64,000 nt of DNA from Actinomycetota bacterium (GCA_009702325.1 WLID01000001.1:620001-684000), one strand, 5' to 3'. Counted from the first letter of the stretch, positions 43,078-52,004 are shown. Translations and numbers: made by a program. Notes: a model not told the origin generated them from the sequence alone.

Positions 43078-43592
43078 TTCGAACCGCGATCTGCCCCGGC
43101 ACCTACGACCCCGTCACCAACGGTCACGTTGACGTGATCCGACGGGCCGCAAAGATCTTCGACCGCGTCGTCGTTGCCGTCGTCGGAACGCCCCAACACA
43201 AAGAGCCGCTCTTCTCACTCGACGAACGCATCGCCCTCCTGCGCGACGCCCTCGACGACATCCCGAACGTCGAAGTCGACGTGTTCAAAGAGCTCGTCGT
43301 CGAATACGCACGACGCTGGGAAGCAACCGCCATCGTCAAAGGCCTTCGCGTCATCTCCGACTTCGAATACGAATTCCAGATGAACCAGCTCAACCGCACA
43401 CTCGCCCCGGAGATCGAAACCGTGTACGTCATGGCAAGCCCAAGCGTCTCGTTCGTCTCGTCATCCGGCGTGAAGGAGATTGCCTCCTTCGGCGGAAATG
43501 TTGAAGAACTCGTACCGAGCGCAGTCGCGCGCCGTATCCGGGAAATCTTCCCAAACGGTCGTGAAGGCACACCACTCTCGGGACGTGAGTAA
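43074..43592 (+). CDS. coaD: Phosphopantetheine adenylyltransferase
   Basis: 172 residues, penultimate step of coenzyme A synthesis. Nucleotidyltransferase motifs CPGTYDPVTNGHVDVIRRAA (HxGH-type TNGH) and SVSFVSSSGVKEIA; ERIALLRDAL and KGLRVISDFEYEFQMNQLNRTL between. ATG 43074 overlaps rsmD; an in-frame codon at 43065 is less likely. The product supplies CoA and the phosphopantetheine used on the acyl carrier protein encoded at 46672. Confidence 0.96.
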   Translation: MIRTAICPGTYDPVTNGHVDVIRRAAKIFDRVVVAVVGTPQHKEPLFSLDERIALLRDALDDIPNVEVDVFKELVVEYARRWEATAIVKGLRVISDFEYEFQMNQLNRTLAPEIETVYVMASPSVSFVSSSGVKEIASFGGNVEELVPSAVARRIREIFPNGREGTPLSGRE

Positions 43593-43607
43593 GATCTACG
43601 AAACCTA

Positions 43608-44108
43608 ATGGACGTTCTCGTACTCATTGACAAGCTCGACGACCTCGTGCACAACGCGAAGGCCGTCCCGCTCACCGACCAAGTTCGCATCGACCGCGAG
43701 GAGATCTACGACATCCTCGACCAGATGCGCGCCACGATCCCAGAAGAGATCAAGCAGGCTCGCTGGATCGTCAAAGAGCGTCAGGAGATGCTCGCCGAGG
43801 CAAAGCGTGAGCAGGATCGTCTGCTCCAGGAAGCCCGCGAGCAGGCTGTCCGTGAGGCGTCACAGACCGAGATCGTCAAGCTCGCCGAACGGCAGGCACA
43901 GGAGATCGTCGACGATGCGCGCCGCCAGGCCCGCGAAACCCGCCTCGAGATGGAGGATTGGGCCGACGGAATACTGGCCACGCTCGAGAGCAACCTGGAC
44001 AAGTTCCTCGTCGCGGTACGCCGCGGCCGCGAGCGCCTGCATGAGCGCTCACAGGAGACCGTCGTTGCGGGCATCGGCCCCATCGGTGGTCCCGACGACC
44101 CTTATTGA
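43608..44108 (+). CDS. SepIVA-like coiled-coil cell division/envelope protein
   Basis: 166 residues, nearly all helical. N-terminal LIDKLDDLVHNAKAVPLTDQVRIDREEIYDILDQMRATIPEEIKQARWIVKER matches the actinobacterial SepIVA/DivIVA-like pattern, followed by a long Ala/Glu/Arg/Gln coiled coil (about 60-150). In Mycobacterium the homologue lies next to the DUF177 gene and rnc and affects septation and polar growth; here DUF177, rpmF and rnc follow, interrupted by a HicB/HicA pair. An ATP synthase subunit b-like protein is the main alternative reading. Confidence 0.72.
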   Translation: MDVLVLIDKLDDLVHNAKAVPLTDQVRIDREEIYDILDQMRATIPEEIKQARWIVKERQEMLAEAKREQDRLLQEAREQAVREASQTEIVKLAERQAQEIVDDARRQARETRLEMEDWADGILATLESNLDKFLVAVRRGRERLHERSQETVVAGIGPIGGPDDPY

Positions 44109-44178
44109 GTCGAGACCACGCGCGGAGCTGTTGAGTCGGCATCGCGCGCCGGGCCGTCCTCATACGTCGTCCTCAGTC

Positions 44179-44203
44179 GTGTTGATAGCGCTGCTATCAA
44201 CAC
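44179..44203 (+). repeat. Near-perfect 25-base inverted repeat between sepIVA-like gene and hicB
   Basis: Arms GTGTTGATAGC (44179-44189) and GCTATCAACAC (44193-44203) with a 3-base centre GCT. The arms are about half A+T, unlike GC-rich chance stems here, and no T-run follows. It may be an operator for a dimeric repressor or a bidirectional terminator for the converging sepIVA-like and hicB transcripts. Confidence 0.75.
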
Positions 44204-44301
44204 TCCCTGCGTCCTAGCCTGAGAACGCCCGGCATCGCGCTGCCGACGAACGATCCACGCGTTGGCCCGACCGGGCGGCGAAAGGCAGGGTCGAGACGTG
44301 A

Positions 44302-44520
44302 CTATGCGACGCTGAGCGTGAGCGTCTCTCGCGTCGCATGCGAACCGACAGCAGCGCGTTCTGATGCGGTGAGGGCCCGGAGCCATTCATCGAGAGCATC
44401 ACGGACCATCGTGCGAGCTTCGTCGACGGTCGGTGCGCAGGTGATCACCTCGGGAAGCTCTTCGATGGTGGCGCGCACCCACCCGTTTTCATCTGGCTCA
44501 AACACGACGTGGAGTTCCAT
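44302..44520 (-). CDS. hicB: HicB-like antitoxin, short form
   Basis: 72 residues. ELHVVFEPDENGWVRATIEELPEVITCAPTVDEARTMVRDALDEWL matches the HicB partial RNase H-like fold (V..E.dGyvA..PELpG....G.T.eEA). It lacks the C-terminal ribbon-helix-helix or helix-turn-helix DNA-binding domain of longer HicB proteins. TACCCT (44532-44527 on the minus strand) lies 6 bases before the ATG. It is divergent from the HicA-like gene rather than downstream of it. Confidence 0.72.
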   Translation of the reverse strand: MELHVVFEPDENGWVRATIEELPEVITCAPTVDEARTMVRDALDEWLRALTASERAAVGSHATRETLTLSVA

Positions 44521-44560
44521 GTGGGCAGGGTACTACGCGGGCCGCCGATGCGTTGGTGAC

Positions 44561-44566
44561 AATACT
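44561..44566 (+). promoter_or_regulatory. -10 hexamer AATACT of the HicA side
   Basis: It faces TACCCT of hicB (44532-44527, minus strand); the two hexamers are 28 bases apart, so RNA polymerase binding at one would hinder the other. Confidence 0.4.
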
Positions 44567-44572
44567 GACAAC

Positions 44573-44767
44573 ATGACCTCGCTTCGAGAACTTGAGATTC
44601 ACCTCGTGAAGCACGGTTTCGAGAGAGTCCGTCACGGTGTACGACACGACGTTTGGCGGAGTTCAGAGGCGGTGCGCCCGGTAACGGTGCCGCGACATCG
44701 CGAGATTCCCTGGGGAACGGCCAGAGCAATTTGCCGACAGCTTCTGGTCCCCGACCCACCCCGATGA
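44573..44767 (+). CDS. hicA: HicA-like mRNA interferase toxin
   Basis: 64 residues with a dsRBD-like fold pattern: SLRELEIHLVKHGFERVRHGVRHDVWR, then VTVPRHREIPWGTARAICRQL. HicA toxins carry a catalytic His in a G-S-H-x-x-(Y/W) segment; here GVRHDVW puts His25 there with Ser replaced. AATACT (44561-44566) ends 6 bases before the ATG. Paired with the divergent HicB-like gene 52 bases away. Family assignment is by pattern and should be treated as probable. Confidence 0.68.
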   Translation: MTSLRELEIHLVKHGFERVRHGVRHDVWRSSEAVRPVTVPRHREIPWGTARAICRQLLVPDPPR

Positions 44768-44792
44768 TTGGGGCTGGCAGGCGTCCGTCGGT

Positions 44793-44798
44793 TAGTCT
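44793..44798 (+). promoter_or_regulatory. -10 hexamer TAGTCT upstream of the DUF177 gene
   Basis: Six bases before ATG 44805. Confidence 0.45.
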
Positions 44799-44804
44799 GG
44801 ACGC

Positions 44805-45311
44805 ATGACGACGTTTGCCCTCCGCAACGTGAAACTTCGGCCGGGCGAGGAGTTCGTCACGGCCCTCCAGGTTGAGCTGCCGTCGTTTGCCTACGGCGGG
44901 GAGCGGTACGCGTCGGTCGCCCCCGAGACTGAGGCGAAGCTCGTGATCGACCGCACGCTCAGCGGGACGATGTACCTCCTGCGGCTCGATGCGCGGCTCC
45001 ACGGGCCCTGCTACCGCTGCTTGGGCGAGGCACTGCTCGATGTGCCGATCAACGCGCGGGAGTACCAGGACGAGAAGCCCGACGATCCTGAGCTTGAGAC
45101 GCCCTACGTCAACGACAACGAGCTCGACGTGTCGGGATGGGCGCGCGACGCAATCGCGCTCGCACTCCCAGAAAAGATCCTGTGCCGCCCCGACTGTGCC
45201 GGCCTCTGCCCGCAGTGCGGGAAGAACCTGAACGACGAGCCGCACACCCACGAGGAGCCGAAAGCCGACTCTCGCTGGGGCGCACTCGAAGCGCTCCGCG
45301 ACGAGCTCTAG
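44805..45311 (+). CDS. DUF177 (YceD-like) protein
   Basis: 168 residues. YceD/DUF177 features: [66 protein letters not shown] with a CxxC...CxxxC-xxC metal-binding cluster, and [11 protein letters not shown] at the end. The family is linked to 23S rRNA or ribosome maturation and is usually next to rpmF, as here (50 bases). It separates the HicA-like gene from rpmF. Confidence 0.9.
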   Translation: MTTFALRNVKLRPGEEFVTALQVELPSFAYGGERYASVAPETEAKLVIDRTLSGTMYLLRLDARLHGPCYRCLGEALLDVPINAREYQDEKPDDPELETPYVNDNELDVSGWARDAIALALPEKILCRPDCAGLCPQCGKNLNDEPHTHEEPKADSRWGALEALRDEL

Positions 45312-45361
45312 ACGGCCGTTCCGCCGGGCACGCCAGGAATTGGCTACAGTTTCGGCCGCTT

Positions 45362-45550
45362 ATGGCTGTCCCAAAGAGGAAAACGTCGAAGTCCCGTCGC
45401 GACAAGCGGCGCGCCACGCATTCCATTGATGCACCGCGCGTCAACGGCTGCCCCCAGTGTGGCTCGCCGAAGCTTGCGCACCGTGTCTGCCCGACCTGCG
45501 GCACCTATAAGGGCCGTGAGGTCGAGAAGCTCCGCATCTCCGCGCCGTAG
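45362..45550 (+). CDS. rpmF: Ribosomal protein bL32
   Basis: 62 residues: [19 protein letters not shown] followed by a zinc ribbon ([25 protein letters not shown]). ATG 45362 is set by the conserved MAVPKRK start; an ORF extension to 45137 overlaps the DUF177 gene and is rejected. TACAGT (45345-45350) is 11 bases upstream. Confidence 0.96.
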   Translation: MAVPKRKTSKSRRDKRRATHSIDAPRVNGCPQCGSPKLAHRVCPTCGTYKGREVEKLRISAP

Positions 45551-45601
45551 CGCGGTGAGGCGTGTTCTTTTCAAGGGCTTCCCACTGCCGAAAGGCCGTG
45601 C

Positions 45602-46624
45602 GTGAGCGCGCATCCTAAGCCTGTCATCGCGCTCGACGCACTCGGCGGCGACCATGCGCCGAGCGAAATCGTTGCGGGCGCGCTTGAGGCTGTCGCGCAG
45701 GGGCACCGTGTCGTGCTCTACGGCCCTGCCGGACTCGACACAGGCGGTCTGCCGCTCGTCGAGACCACCGACGTGATTGACATGTCGGAGAAGCCAGCGG
45801 AGGCCGTGCGAGCGAAGCCGAACTCGTCGCTCGTCGCAGCTGTTCGCGCCGTCGCTGACGGAAACGCTGATGCTGTCGTATCGGCCGGTAACACCGGCGC
45901 CATGCTCGCGGCCGGCCTCCTGCACTTGCGCCGCCTGCCGGGAGTCTCACGACCGGCGATCGCCGTCCCGATTCCATCACGGCTTCGCACCACGGTGCTG
46001 ATCGATGCCGGCGCGAATGCCGACAGCCGCCCCGAACACATGGTGCAGTTCGGGGTGATGGGCGCGATCTTCGCCAAGGGCATCCTTGGCGTCGAGAACC
46101 CCGAGGTGCGGCTCCTATCGATTGGCGAAGAGCCTGAGAAGGGCGACCAGGTCACGATCGAGGCGCACAAGCTCCTTGCCGCCGAACGCTCCATCAACTT
46201 TGTCGGCAACGCCGAAGGCCGTGATCTCCTCCGCGGCACCGCTGACGTTATTGTCGCCGACGGCTTCACCGGCAACATGGCACTCAAGCTTCTCGAGGGC
46301 ACGATTAAGGAGCTGCTCGATGCGCTTCGCGAGGAGATCACTGCCACACCAACCGGGAAGATCGGCGGCCTCCTGATCAGACCTGCCGCGCGACGGCTTC
46401 GTCACAAGCTCGATCCCGAAACCCACGGTGGCGCGTATCTCGTTGGTCTGAAGGGTCTCGCCGTGATCGCTCACGGCAGTTCGAGCCGCCGCGCGATCGC
46501 AAACGCAGTTGCTCTTGCGAGCCGCGGGGTAGAGAATCGCGTGGTCGAGCTACTTGCGGAAGGGTTGCCGGAGCGACCTGCTCGTGCCGGATCCTCCGAA
46601 AACGTCCGGGACACCGGTGTATGA
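45602..46624 (+). CDS. plsX: Phosphate acyltransferase PlsX
   Basis: 340 residues, makes acyl-phosphate from acyl-ACP. IALDALGGDHAPSEIVAGALEA at the N-terminus, DAVVSAGNTGAMLAAGLL, RPAIAVPIP, DAGANADSRPEHMVQFGVMG and VADGFTGNMALKLLEGTIKE are diagnostic. rpmF-plsX-acpP-rnc is a classical conserved block. GTG start with a GAAAGG about 7 bases upstream. Its stop codon lies inside the acpP -10. Confidence 0.96.
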   Translation: MSAHPKPVIALDALGGDHAPSEIVAGALEAVAQGHRVVLYGPAGLDTGGLPLVETTDVIDMSEKPAEAVRAKPNSSLVAAVRAVADGNADAVVSAGNTGAMLAAGLLHLRRLPGVSRPAIAVPIPSRLRTTVLIDAGANADSRPEHMVQFGVMGAIFAKGILGVENPEVRLLSIGEEPEKGDQVTIEAHKLLAAERSINFVGNAEGRDLLRGTADVIVADGFTGNMALKLLEGTIKELLDALREEITATPTGKIGGLLIRPAARRLRHKLDPETHGGAYLVGLKGLAVIAHGSSSRRAIANAVALASRGVENRVVELLAEGLPERPARAGSSENVRDTGV

Positions 46625-46625
46625 T
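46620..46625 (+). promoter_or_regulatory. -10 hexamer TATGAT, leadered acpP promoter
   Basis: TATGAT overlaps the plsX stop. Expected transcription start near 46632 gives a leader of about 40 bases with a GAGGTG ribosome-binding site just before ATG 46672. This contrasts with the leaderless geometry elsewhere. Confidence 0.5.
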
Positions 46626-46671
46626 CGCCCCGTTCCAGCAGTCCACGTCAAATTCCGAACAATGAGGTGTC

Positions 46672-46917
46672 ATGGCAGCGTCGCGTGAAGAGGTTCTCGA
46701 GCGGGTCAAGGAAGTTCTGGTTGAGCAGCTCGGGGTCGAAGAGAGCGAGATCACCGAAGAGGCGAACTTCCAGGACGACCTGGATGCCGATTCGCTGGAC
46801 CTCGTCGAGCTGATCATGGAGCTCGAAGACCAGTTCGGAATCAAGATCTCGGATGAAGACGCGCAGACGATCACGACGGTCGGGCAGGCAGTCGACTACG
46901 TCTCCGGCCGCCAGTAA
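46672..46917 (+). CDS. acpP: Acyl carrier protein
   Basis: 81 residues, four-helix acidic carrier. The phosphopantetheine attachment Ser is in [16 protein letters not shown] (Ser at about residue 41). [23 protein letters not shown] and [23 protein letters not shown] are typical. Carries fatty-acyl chains to PlsX. Its end overlaps the probable start of rnc by 65 bases. Confidence 0.97.
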   Translation: MAASREEVLERVKEVLVEQLGVEESEITEEANFQDDLDADSLDLVELIMELEDQFGIKISDEDAQTITTVGQAVDYVSGRQ

Positions 46918-47611
46918 GCCGTCGTCTCTCGCTGAGCTGATCGCCGCGCTCCCACCGGAGCGCGCGTCAGCTGTCTTTACCCATTCGAGCTGGGCTCCAG
47001 CTCGAAGCGACTCATATGAGCGTCTGGAGTTCCTCGGTGACTCGGTTCTCGAGCTTGCCGTCGCCCGGACGCTCTACGAGCGTTTCCCGGAGTTCACCGA
47101 AGGGCAGATGGCCAAGCTTCGCTCGCATGTCGTCTCGCGGGCAAGCTGTGCCGAAGTTGCACGGGAGCTGAACTTGGGTGCCCGCTTCCGCCTCGAAGGT
47201 AGGGGGGTGGCGGGGGACGACCTGGAGATGCTCGCCGAGAACAGGAATGTGCTCGCTGCCGTGCTCGAGGCTGCACTCGCTGCGTTGTTCCTCGAGCACG
47301 GCTTCGAGCCGATCGAACTTGCGGTGGTTGAAGCGTTCGATCCGCGCATCCAGTTTGCGCTCACCCATCAGGTCGATCACAAGACCGAGTTGCAAGAGAC
47401 GGTTGCGCGACTCGGTCGGTCAATCTCGTATGCGTTGATCAACGAGGTTGGCCCACCGCATGATCGAACGTTCACGTCGGCCGCAATGATCGACGGCCAG
47501 AACGCGGGCGAAGGCACGGGACGGTCGAAGAAAGACGCCGAGCAGGAAGCTGCGCGGAAGGCGCTCGAATATTTGGCTGGAATCGCGGAGGAGAGCACTT
47601 CCAGCGATTAG
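46853..47611 (+). CDS. rnc: Ribonuclease III
   Basis: 252 residues from the only in-frame ATG, which lies inside acpP. Catalytic signature [41 protein letters not shown] (from residue 56) and the second acidic site [19 protein letters not shown]-terminal double-stranded RNA-binding domain ([13 protein letters not shown] ... [19 protein letters not shown]). The first 23 residues are Arg/Ser-rich and may not exist if translation starts at a non-standard codon nearer residue 24; no GTG or TTG occurs between. Confidence 0.93.
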   Translation: MKTRRRSRRSGRQSTTSPAASKPSSLAELIAALPPERASAVFTHSSWAPARSDSYERLEFLGDSVLELAVARTLYERFPEFTEGQMAKLRSHVVSRASCAEVARELNLGARFRLEGRGVAGDDLEMLAENRNVLAAVLEAALAALFLEHGFEPIELAVVEAFDPRIQFALTHQVDHKTELQETVARLGRSISYALINEVGPPHDRTFTSAAMIDGQNAGEGTGRSKKDAEQEAARKALEYLAGIAEESTSSD

Positions 47612-47659
47612 CAGGGGCTTTTCGCGGCGTCCGCCGGGACGGTCAAACTTGGCCGTCGC

Positions 47660-50600
47660 ATGCATCTGAAATCCATTCGTCTGCGCGGCTTCAAGTCGTT
47701 CGTTGACCCGGTTGAGATTCGTCTTGAACCGGGCGTTGCTGTGGTCGTCGGTCCGAACGGTTCCGGCAAGTCGAATGTTTCAGACTCGATCCTTTGGGCG
47801 ACGGGTTCGCTCTCCCCGCACGAGATGCGCGCGGAGAAACCCGACGACGTGCTGTTCGCCGGTTCGCAGTCACGCTCGCCCGTCGACTTCTGCGAGGTCG
47901 ACCTGGTGTTCGACAACGAAGATTCCGCGTGGCCCGAGCTGCCGTTCTCGGAGGTCGTTGTGTCCCGTCGCCTCAACCGGGGTGGGGAGGGGCAGTACCT
48001 CGTCAACAAGGCTGCCGTTCGGCGCATCGACCTGATCGAGCTGCTCTCGGACGTTGGTCTTGGCGGCGGGCTGCGGTCGGTCATCTCACAGGGCGCCGTC
48101 ACCTCGGTGCTTGGCGCCAAGCCGCACGAGCGGCGCGAGCTGATCGAGGAGGCTGCCGGCCTCGGGCGCTTCAAGCGTCGGCGCCATCGCGCTGAGCTGA
48201 AGCTCAACCGCGTCGGGATTCAGGTGGAGCGGGCGCGTGACATTGAGGAAGAGGTGCGCAAGCGTCTCCGGCCGCTCGCGTTGCAGGCGACGGCCGCTGA
48301 GCGTGCCGAGAAGCTTGGTGAAGAGATCTCCGCGCTGCAGGCTGCGATTGCCACGCTCGACCTTGCCCGACTCGCTGGGCGCCGCTCGGGGATCGAGGAG
48401 GAGCGTGGGGTGAAGGTCACGGCCCGCCGCGAGCTTGAAACGCAGCTTGAGGCGATCTCAGCGGAGCGTACGGCTGCCGAGGAGGAGCTCACCGACGCCG
48501 CGGGTGTGCGCGAGGGCGGCACTGCTGCTCTCTACGCCCTGAAGGCGGGTGGCGAGCGTCTTGGTCTGCGCCGTGAATCGGCGGCAACGCTCCTTGCCGG
48601 GCTTGAGGCCGAGTTGGATGAGGTTCGCTCGTTCGATCCGTCGGCAAACCAGGAGCTTGAAGCGGCCGCGCGTGAGGCAGCGAACGCAGCGCAGGCGGCT
48701 GCGGGAGAGCGTGCGCGTCTTCAGGTTGAGGCAGAAGAGCGTTGGGCGCGCCTTGCGGCCGTGGAGCGAGCGGCGCAGGCCGTGATCGCCCGCGATCTTG
48801 AGGTTGTGCTTGAGCGGCGTGCTGCAGTCGAAGGGCGTCTGCAGGGTGGTAGCCGCGACGCGCTCCTCTCGCTGCGCTCGAGTGCGCAGGCGCTTGGTGT
48901 GCGGCACGAAGCTGTCAGCCGTCTCCTTGGTGAGGTTCGGCCCGCACTCGAGGAGGCGCGCCGGCGTGGCGATGGCCCAACGCCGGCGGCTCTTGGTCGC
49001 GCTGCGGATGAGGCCGACGCGAACGCACGCACGGCGGCTCGGGAGCACGACGATCTTGTTGCGCGCGCGAAGCTCTCGCGTGAGCGTCTCGCAGCGTTGG
49101 AGCAGTCGCTTGCCGAACGCGAGGGGCTGCCGCCCGCAGCCCGTGCGCTCGCCGAAGAAGGCGAGCAGTTGGCTCTCTCGTTGCTGAAGGTCGATGCTGG
49201 TCGGGAGCGTGCCGTTGCCGCCGCCCTGAGCTACCGGGCATCGGCGCTTGTTGCCGACAACGCACAGCAGGCGCTGCAGCTGATCGATCGGGCTCGCGCG
49301 GCGGGCCTCGGTTCGGTGCTCGTGCTGGTTGGCCGACATCCGCGCGACCTTGTTGGCGAGCTGCCAGTCGTCGCCCGTGAGGAACTGCTCTCAGCCACGA
49401 TCGCATCCGTAACCGAGGACGGGATCGGCTGGGATCCGACGCGCGGTGAGCTGTGGTTTGCGGGTGAGACGGCCGAGGCGGTGCTGCTCGAGCTTGAGGC
49501 GCGGCGTCGCGAACTCATTGAGGAGGTCGCAGAGCTTGAGCGGCGTGCAGACGGTGCCGCCGAAGAGGCTGAGCGCGCACGTGAGGCCGCCAAGACCGCT
49601 GCGGCTGCGTTTGCGCCGGTGAAGCACCTGCGCAACGCGAAGATGGCCGACGCGCCCACCCTTGAGCGGATCGTTGTGGGGGCGGAGCGGCTCGATGAGA
49701 CGCTCCGTGTTGCCGCAGCGGCCGCCGCCCGACTGGAAGGGCCGCTTGCCGAGAGCAACGCCTCGCTTGCGGCCGAGTTGCGCGAGGTGTCAGGGTATGA
49801 GGGCGAGCTTCGCCGCTCGGTCGCCGAGATCGAAGCGCGCGCACGCGACGCCGAGCGCCGCGCCAACAACCGCACCGCGATGGCGGAGGGTGATCCTCTG
49901 TCGCTCCGTGAGGAGGCGCAGGAGCTCACGCGGCTTGCAGCTGAGGCCGTTCACGCAGCCGATGCTCTTGCGGCCCGTGCGGCCTCTGCAGCTCGTGCGC
50001 TCGGCGATGCGAAGCCTGGTCGGGTAGGCCGCGCAGCCGAGCTCGTGTTGGAGCGTCTCGTGAATGGTGCAAGTCGGCTCGCATCGGCGCTTGCCATCGA
50101 TGTGGACCGGTTCGAGGCTCCGCTCCGTGCCCGTGTCGACGCCGATCAGGCGCGCGCATCGGCGCTCGGTGCACGGCTCCGCGAACTGGGTGCCGCCGAG
50201 GTTGAGCTGCGTGCGAAGGCAACGGAGGTTGTCGCCCGTATCTCGACGCTCGATGTCGAGCTTGCCCGCACCGACGCGGAGCGGGAGGAGGCGCAGCGTC
50301 GGCTCGACGCAGCTGGCGCCGAGCCGACGGAGGGCGAGAATCGCGACGAGCTTGCCCAGAAGCTCGACCGCCTTGAGCGTCGCCGTGAGCAGCTCGGGCA
50401 GGTCAACCCGCTTGCGAAAGAGGAGTACGAGGCCGAGAAGGAACGCCTTGAGGAGCTCGCCGAGCAGCGCGCCGATCTCGAGAAGTCGCTTGAGGAGCTT
50501 GAGACGCTTCGCAAGGAGCTGACCGACACGGTCGAGCGCCGCTTCGCCGAGACTTTCGAGGCCGTTCAGACGCACTTCGCTGAGGTTGCCGCGACGCTCT

Positions 50601-51016
50601 TCCCGGGCGGCGAGGGCCGTCTGCAGATGGTGGATGCTGAGGAGGGCGAGGAGGAAGTCGGAATCGAAGTTGAGCTTCGTCCTGCCGGCAAGAAGGTGCA
50701 GCGCCTCTCACTGCTCTCGGGTGGCGAGAAGTCGCTGGGCGCAATTGCGTTCCTGTTCAGCCTGTTCCTTGCCCGGCCGAGCCCGTTCTACTTGCTCGAC
50801 GAGGTTGAGGCTGCGCTTGACGACGCCAACATCGGACGGTTCACCGACCTGCTGCGGACGTATGCCGACCGCGCCCAGTTCATCGTGATCACGCATCAGA
50901 AGCGCACCATGGAGGCTGCCGACGTGCTGTACGGCGTCACGATGGGCCCCGACGGTGTGTCGCAGATCGTCTCGCGTCGCCTGCCCCGTGAGGAGCAGGC
51001 CGCGGTCACCGCGTAG
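47660..51016 (+). CDS. smc: Chromosome segregation ATPase SMC
   Basis: 1118 residues. Walker A GPNGSGKSN (31-39), Q-loop region SQGAVTSVLGAKPHERRELIEEAAGLGRFK near residue 155, two long Ala/Glu/Arg coiled-coil arms (about 170-480 and 600-940) separated by a hinge (about 480-600, with GRHPRDLVGELPVV), signature LSGGEK (1019-1024) and Walker B YLLDEVEAALDD (1044-1055). Slightly shorter than the usual 1180. Partners ScpA and ScpB are encoded at 13284-14629. No start upstream competes. Confidence 0.96.
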   Translation: MHLKSIRLRGFKSFVDPVEIRLEPGVAVVVGPNGSGKSNVSDSILWATGSLSPHEMRAEKPDDVLFAGSQSRSPVDFCEVDLVFDNEDSAWPELPFSEVVVSRRLNRGGEGQYLVNKAAVRRIDLIELLSDVGLGGGLRSVISQGAVTSVLGAKPHERRELIEEAAGLGRFKRRRHRAELKLNRVGIQVERARDIEEEVRKRLRPLALQATAAERAEKLGEEISALQAAIATLDLARLAGRRSGIEEERGVKVTARRELETQLEAISAERTAAEEELTDAAGVREGGTAALYALKAGGERLGLRRESAATLLAGLEAELDEVRSFDPSANQELEAAAREAANAAQAAAGERARLQVEAEERWARLAAVERAAQAVIARDLEVVLERRAAVEGRLQGGSRDALLSLRSSAQALGVRHEAVSRLLGEVRPALEEARRRGDGPTPAALGRAADEADANARTAAREHDDLVARAKLSRERLAALEQSLAEREGLPPAARALAEEGEQLALSLLKVDAGRERAVAAALSYRASALVADNAQQALQLIDRARAAGLGSVLVLVGRHPRDLVGELPVVAREELLSATIASVTEDGIGWDPTRGELWFAGETAEAVLLELEARRRELIEEVAELERRADGAAEEAERAREAAKTAAAAFAPVKHLRNAKMADAPTLERIVVGAERLDETLRVAAAAAARLEGPLAESNASLAAELREVSGYEGELRRSVAEIEARARDAERRANNRTAMAEGDPLSLREEAQELTRLAAEAVHAADALAARAASAARALGDAKPGRVGRAAELVLERLVNGASRLASALAIDVDRFEAPLRARVDADQARASALGARLRELGAAEVELRAKATEVVARISTLDVELARTDAEREEAQRRLDAAGAEPTEGENRDELAQKLDRLERRREQLGQVNPLAKEEYEAEKERLEELAEQRADLEKSLEELETLRKELTDTVERRFAETFEAVQTHFAEVAATLFPGGEGRLQMVDAEEGEEEVGIEVELRPAGKKVQRLSLLSGGEKSLGAIAFLFSLFLARPSPFYLLDEVEAALDDANIGRFTDLLRTYADRAQFIVITHQKRTMEAADVLYGVTMGPDGVSQIVSRRLPREEQAAVTA

Positions 51017-51035
51017 CGGCCCGCTCCCGCTCGTC

Positions 51036-51041
51036 TACGGT
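51036..51041 (+). promoter_or_regulatory. -10 hexamer TACGGT upstream of ftsY
   Basis: Six bases before ATG 51048, 20 bases after the smc stop. Confidence 0.45.
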
Positions 51042-51047
51042 TTCACC

Positions 51048-51986
51048 ATGGCACGCAGTTGGGCTGAGCTTCTAGGGGACGACGAGACCGCGGAGGCGCG
51101 GGAGGAGGAGCGCCGCGGATTTTTCGGACGGCTCCGCGAGTCGCTCTCGAAATCGCGGCGTGCGCTTGGCGATCAGCTCGCGGCGGTCGCGTTCGATCCG
51201 GGCGACTCGGAGTCGTGGGAGCGGCTTGAGGAGGCGCTCTTGATGGCCGACGTTGGGGTGCCGGCAACGGTCGAGCTGATCCGTCGGCTTGAGGCACGCG
51301 CAGACTTGTCTGATTTCAACGAGGCGCTTGCCGAAGAGATTGCGGGGCTGATGGGCGAGCCGCCTGTCCTGAACGTGCACCACAGCCCCGCTGTGATCCT
51401 CGTGGTTGGCGTGAACGGCACCGGCAAGACGACGACGATCGGCAAGCTGGCCCGCAAGCTGCACGAGCATGGACGCAAGGTCACGCTTGGAGCGGGCGAC
51501 ACGTTCCGTGCCGCGGCGGAGGAGCAGCTTGAGATCTGGGCTGAGCGGGCAAACGCGACGTTTGTGGGTGGCGAGCGTGGGGCAGACCCGGCAGCGATCG
51601 CCTACGACGCGATTCAGGCAGGTGGCGACGTGATCTTGATCGACACCGCCGGCCGCTTGCACACGCAGACGAACTTGATGGACGAGCTTGCGAAGGTGCG
51701 GCGTGTGATCGCAGGGAAGCTTGAGGGTGCTCCACACGAGACGATCCTCGTCGTCGACTCGACAACGGGTCAGAACGGGTTGCAGCAGGCACGGCTCTTC
51801 TCGCAGGCGGCACCGATCACCGGCATCGCGCTGACGAAGCTCGACGGCTCAGCCAAGGGTGGAATCGCGGTTGCGATCTCACACGAGCTCGGGATTCCGG
51901 TGAAGCTTGTCGGTGTGGGCGAGGGGATCGACGATCTCCGCCCGTTCGACGCCGATGACTTCGCGCGCGCTCTCGTTTCGAGCTAA
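51048..51986 (+). CDS. ftsY: Signal recognition particle receptor FtsY
   Basis: 312 residues. A short acidic A-domain (DDETAEAREEERRG), N-domain helices, then the SRP GTPase: GVNGTGKTTTIGKLA (P-loop), GAGDTFRAAAEEQLEIW, DTAGRLHTQTNLMDEL, TKLDGSAKGG and GVGEGIDDLRPFD. The A-domain is much shorter than in E. coli, as usual in Actinobacteria. ATG 51048 is set by the promoter; an in-frame ORF start inside smc is rejected. Confidence 0.96.
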   Translation: MARSWAELLGDDETAEAREEERRGFFGRLRESLSKSRRALGDQLAAVAFDPGDSESWERLEEALLMADVGVPATVELIRRLEARADLSDFNEALAEEIAGLMGEPPVLNVHHSPAVILVVGVNGTGKTTTIGKLARKLHEHGRKVTLGAGDTFRAAAEEQLEIWAERANATFVGGERGADPAAIAYDAIQAGGDVILIDTAGRLHTQTNLMDELAKVRRVIAGKLEGAPHETILVVDSTTGQNGLQQARLFSQAAPITGIALTKLDGSAKGGIAVAISHELGIPVKLVGVGEGIDDLRPFDADDFARALVSS

Positions 51987-52004
51987 CGCTCGACCCGCGA
52001 TGCT

